From DASZHJ01 sp035507155 (GTDB lineage: Bacteria; Pseudomonadota; Alphaproteobacteria; ATCC43930; CGMCC-115725): a DNA stretch of 64,000 bases. The DNA lies in assembly GCA_035507155.1 (NCBI GenBank), contig DATJOK010000124.1, positions 25,872 through 89,871 on the forward strand, in the 5' to 3' direction. The translations under genes were made by a program, and so were the position numbers. Shown in pieces: positions 62,564-64,000 of this stretch. Every line of letters starts with the position of its first letter. The stretch's first letter is position 1. Below the pieces are notes generated by a model. That model searched no databases and was not told the origin of the DNA. It was given only the letters and a program-made list of their open reading frames with translations.

Positions 62564-63613
62564 CTAGCTCTCCCCCGCCGGCGGATAGCGGTGCGGCGTC
62601 CCCCGATGATCCTCGACGATCCATTCGCCGCTGTCGCCCGCCGGTTCCGCATGGCTGCGTCCCACCGGCACCTTGCCGTGACCGCCGGGCACGTCGAGGA
62701 CATAGCTCGGCTGGCAGAGGCCGGAAACGCGGCCGCGGAGCGCGTCGACGATCTGCCGGCCCTCGCCGAGGCCCAGGCGGAAGTGCGAGGTGCCGCGGGC
62801 AAGATCAGGATGGTGCAGGTAGTAGGGCTTGACCCGGGCCGCGACGAGACCGCGGAAAAGCGCCTCCAGCACGGCGGGATCGTCGTTGATGCCGCGCAGC
62901 AGCACGCTCTGGCCGAGGAGCGGAATGCCCGCCGCTGCGAGCCGCCGGCATGCGGCGCGGAATCCGGCGGTGAGCTCCCGCGGATGGTTGGCGTGGATCG
63001 CCACGTAGACCGCCTTCTCCGCCGCCAGGGCGTCGATCAGCGCGGCGTCGACGCGATCCGGATCGACCACCGGCACGCGGGTGTGGAAGCGGATCACCGC
63101 CACATGGGCGATCGCGTCGAGGGCGCCGAGGATCTCGCGGAGCCGCCGCGGCGACATCAGGAAAGGATCGCCGCCGGTGAGGATCACCTCCCAGATCTCC
63201 GGGCGCGCGCGGATGTAGTCGAGCGCCGCAGCGAGCTCGGCGGCGTCCAGCGCCTCGCCCTCGGGCCCCACCTGCTCGCGCCGGAAGCAGAAGCGACAAT
63301 AGACCGGGCAGGCATGATGGGGCTTCAGCAGGACGCGGTCGGGGTAGCGATGGACGATCCCCTTCAGCGGCGAGAAGCGCTCGTCGCCGATGGGATCGCC
63401 GCGCTCCTCGGGCGCCGTGACGAGCTCCGCCGGATCGGGCACGAACTGCCGCGCGATCGGATCGGCGGGATCCGCGGGGTCGATGAGGTCGATGACCTCG
63501 GGCGTGAGCGCCGCGGCATAGCGCTCGGCCACGGCGGCGATGGCCGGCGCGCGCTCGGGCGGCACCGCTCCGGCGGCGACCAGAGCGGCGGCAAGACGCG
63601 ATGGATTGGTCAT
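62564..63613 (-). CDS. KamA-family radical SAM aminomutase (lysine 2,3-aminomutase-like)
   Basis: The 349-residue protein has the radical SAM cluster CPVYCRFC (C102, C106, C109) and the PLP lysine K314 in the DVPGGHGK motif. It belongs to the short KamA/EpmB family, which either converts lysine to beta-lysine for catabolism or modifies elongation factor P. No epmA, efp or lysine-catabolism gene is adjacent. It is transcribed together with the M81 peptidase, 3 bp downstream. Length and cluster positions are normal for the family. Confidence 0.9.
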   Translation of the reverse strand: MTNPSRLAAALVAAGAVPPERAPAIAAVAERYAAALTPEVIDLIDPADPADPIARQFVPDPAELVTAPEERGDPIGDERFSPLKGIVHRYPDRVLLKPHHACPVYCRFCFRREQVGPEGEALDAAELAAALDYIRARPEIWEVILTGGDPFLMSPRRLREILGALDAIAHVAVIRFHTRVPVVDPDRVDAALIDALAAEKAVYVAIHANHPRELTAGFRAACRRLAAAGIPLLGQSVLLRGINDDPAVLEALFRGLVAARVKPYYLHHPDLARGTSHFRLGLGEGRQIVDALRGRVSGLCQPSYVLDVPGGHGKVPVGRSHAEPAGDSGEWIVEDHRGTPHRYPPAGES

Positions 63614-63664
63614 GCGCTTTGGTAGCGGCCATGCCTGGAGGCCGCAAGGGGAAGCTTGGAGAGG

Positions 63665-64000
63665 CTAGCGGCGATCGGTCGTCCGGAGGTCGCGCAGAAA
63701 CACCGGCCAGGGAAGTGGCGGCACCGGCTGCGGCGTGCAGCGGCCCGGGCGCTGCGCGACGCAGACCTCGTCGAAGCATTGCCTGGTCTCGAAGCCGGCG
63801 GCAGACGGCGTTGGCTGCTCGTAGACGAGCGTATCGAAGGCGGGCGTCAGACGCGCCAGCTCGCCGGCGTCGGCGGGCCGATACCATGGCACCGAGCGAT
63901 GGAAATAGGCGTAGCCGCCGGTCTCGAGCCAGCTCATCTGATAGGTCGCAACGCCGCAGACCTCCGGCAGGCTCCTGACATAGGCTTGCGCCGCGAGCAC
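63665..64000 (-). CDS. C-terminal fragment of an unidentified protein
   Basis: The frame is open to the right edge of the window, so the start lies outside. The visible 111 residues end at a stop at 63665 and include a GVATYQMSWLETGGYAYFHRS stretch, aromatic-rich, with a Cys triplet spread over the last 40 residues. Membrane glycosyltransferases sometimes end in a similar soluble domain, but the fragment is too short to assign. It is 51 bp upstream of the KamA-like gene on the same strand. Confidence 0.6.
   Translation of the reverse strand: MLAAQAYVRSLPEVCGVATYQMSWLETGGYAYFHRSVPWYRPADAGELARLTPAFDTLVYEQPTPSAAGFETRQCFDEVCVAQRPGRCTPQPVPPLPWPVFLRDLRTTDRR

Overview
The window is a 64 kb stretch of GC-rich chromosomal DNA from a free-living alphaproteobacterium. 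Coding third positions are mostly G or C, and GTG or TTG starts are used where the Shine-Dalgarno context demands it. The clearest taxonomic signal is synteny: xthA-erpA-dgt-argS-SPOR-nagZ-scpA-scpB-tatBC-serS-surE-pcm-nlpD and yajC-secD-secF-Mth938 are typical alphaproteobacterial gene orders. An order or family cannot be assigned safely. No insertion sequence, prophage, CRISPR array, rRNA or convincing tRNA was seen.

Layout. 1-4464 holds mixed small genes: a secreted 79-residue protein, a PilZ plus cyclic-nucleotide-binding fusion, small membrane proteins, a solitary Flp pilin, a glycine-zipper lipoprotein and an Old Yellow Enzyme reductase. 4465-6993 has a structured intergenic region followed by a cysteine-dioxygenase-like cupin fused to four rhodanese domains. 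7258-17937 is a catabolic region: hydantoinase subunits A and B with a three-gene TRAP transporter, then on the other strand a CoA-transferase and an enoyl-CoA hydratase, an ArsR regulator, and a divergent threonine-dehydratase-like enzyme followed by a RidA deaminase. 18253-21569 is coaD and gyrA. 21921-26164 holds a cytosine-deaminase-like amidohydrolase, an MHS-family transporter and a flavoprotein dehydrogenase.

26169-29260 carries exported and surface-related genes (DUF992, a TPR-glycosyltransferase, a GNAT acetyltransferase, a periplasmic binding-like protein). 29395-34316 has ssb divergent from uvrA and trmFO. 34323-38603 contains an NDUFAF6-like squalene-synthase homologue and a tightly overlapped operon of three lipoproteins, one of them a Tat-type M48 metalloprotease. 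39213-43270 has sodB and the Sec operon yajC-secD-secF-Mth938, with a DUF815 ATPase divergent from it and a chemoreceptor beyond. 46309-58782 is a long minus-strand housekeeping run (nlpD-like to dgt) with many 1-14 bp overlaps. 58900-64000 holds erpA, xthA, an exported protein with a PilZ partner, an M81 peptidase with a KamA-like radical SAM enzyme, and a truncated gene at the edge.

Themes. Several modules deal with nitrogenous or amide substrates: hyuAB with TRAP, the CodA-like amidohydrolase with an MHS carrier, the dehydratase with RidA, and the M81 peptidase with the KamA-like enzyme. A second theme is envelope biogenesis: Sec, Tat, the NlpD-like amidase activator, SPOR, NagZ, the lipoproteins and the M48 and M50 proteases. 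The most unusual items are the cupin-rhodanese fusion with one catalytic cysteine among four rhodanese domains, the PilZ-cNBD fusion, a CodA-like enzyme lacking the CodA catalytic acids, the absence of tatA from its usual slot, and a multi-hairpin intergenic region at 4575-4673.
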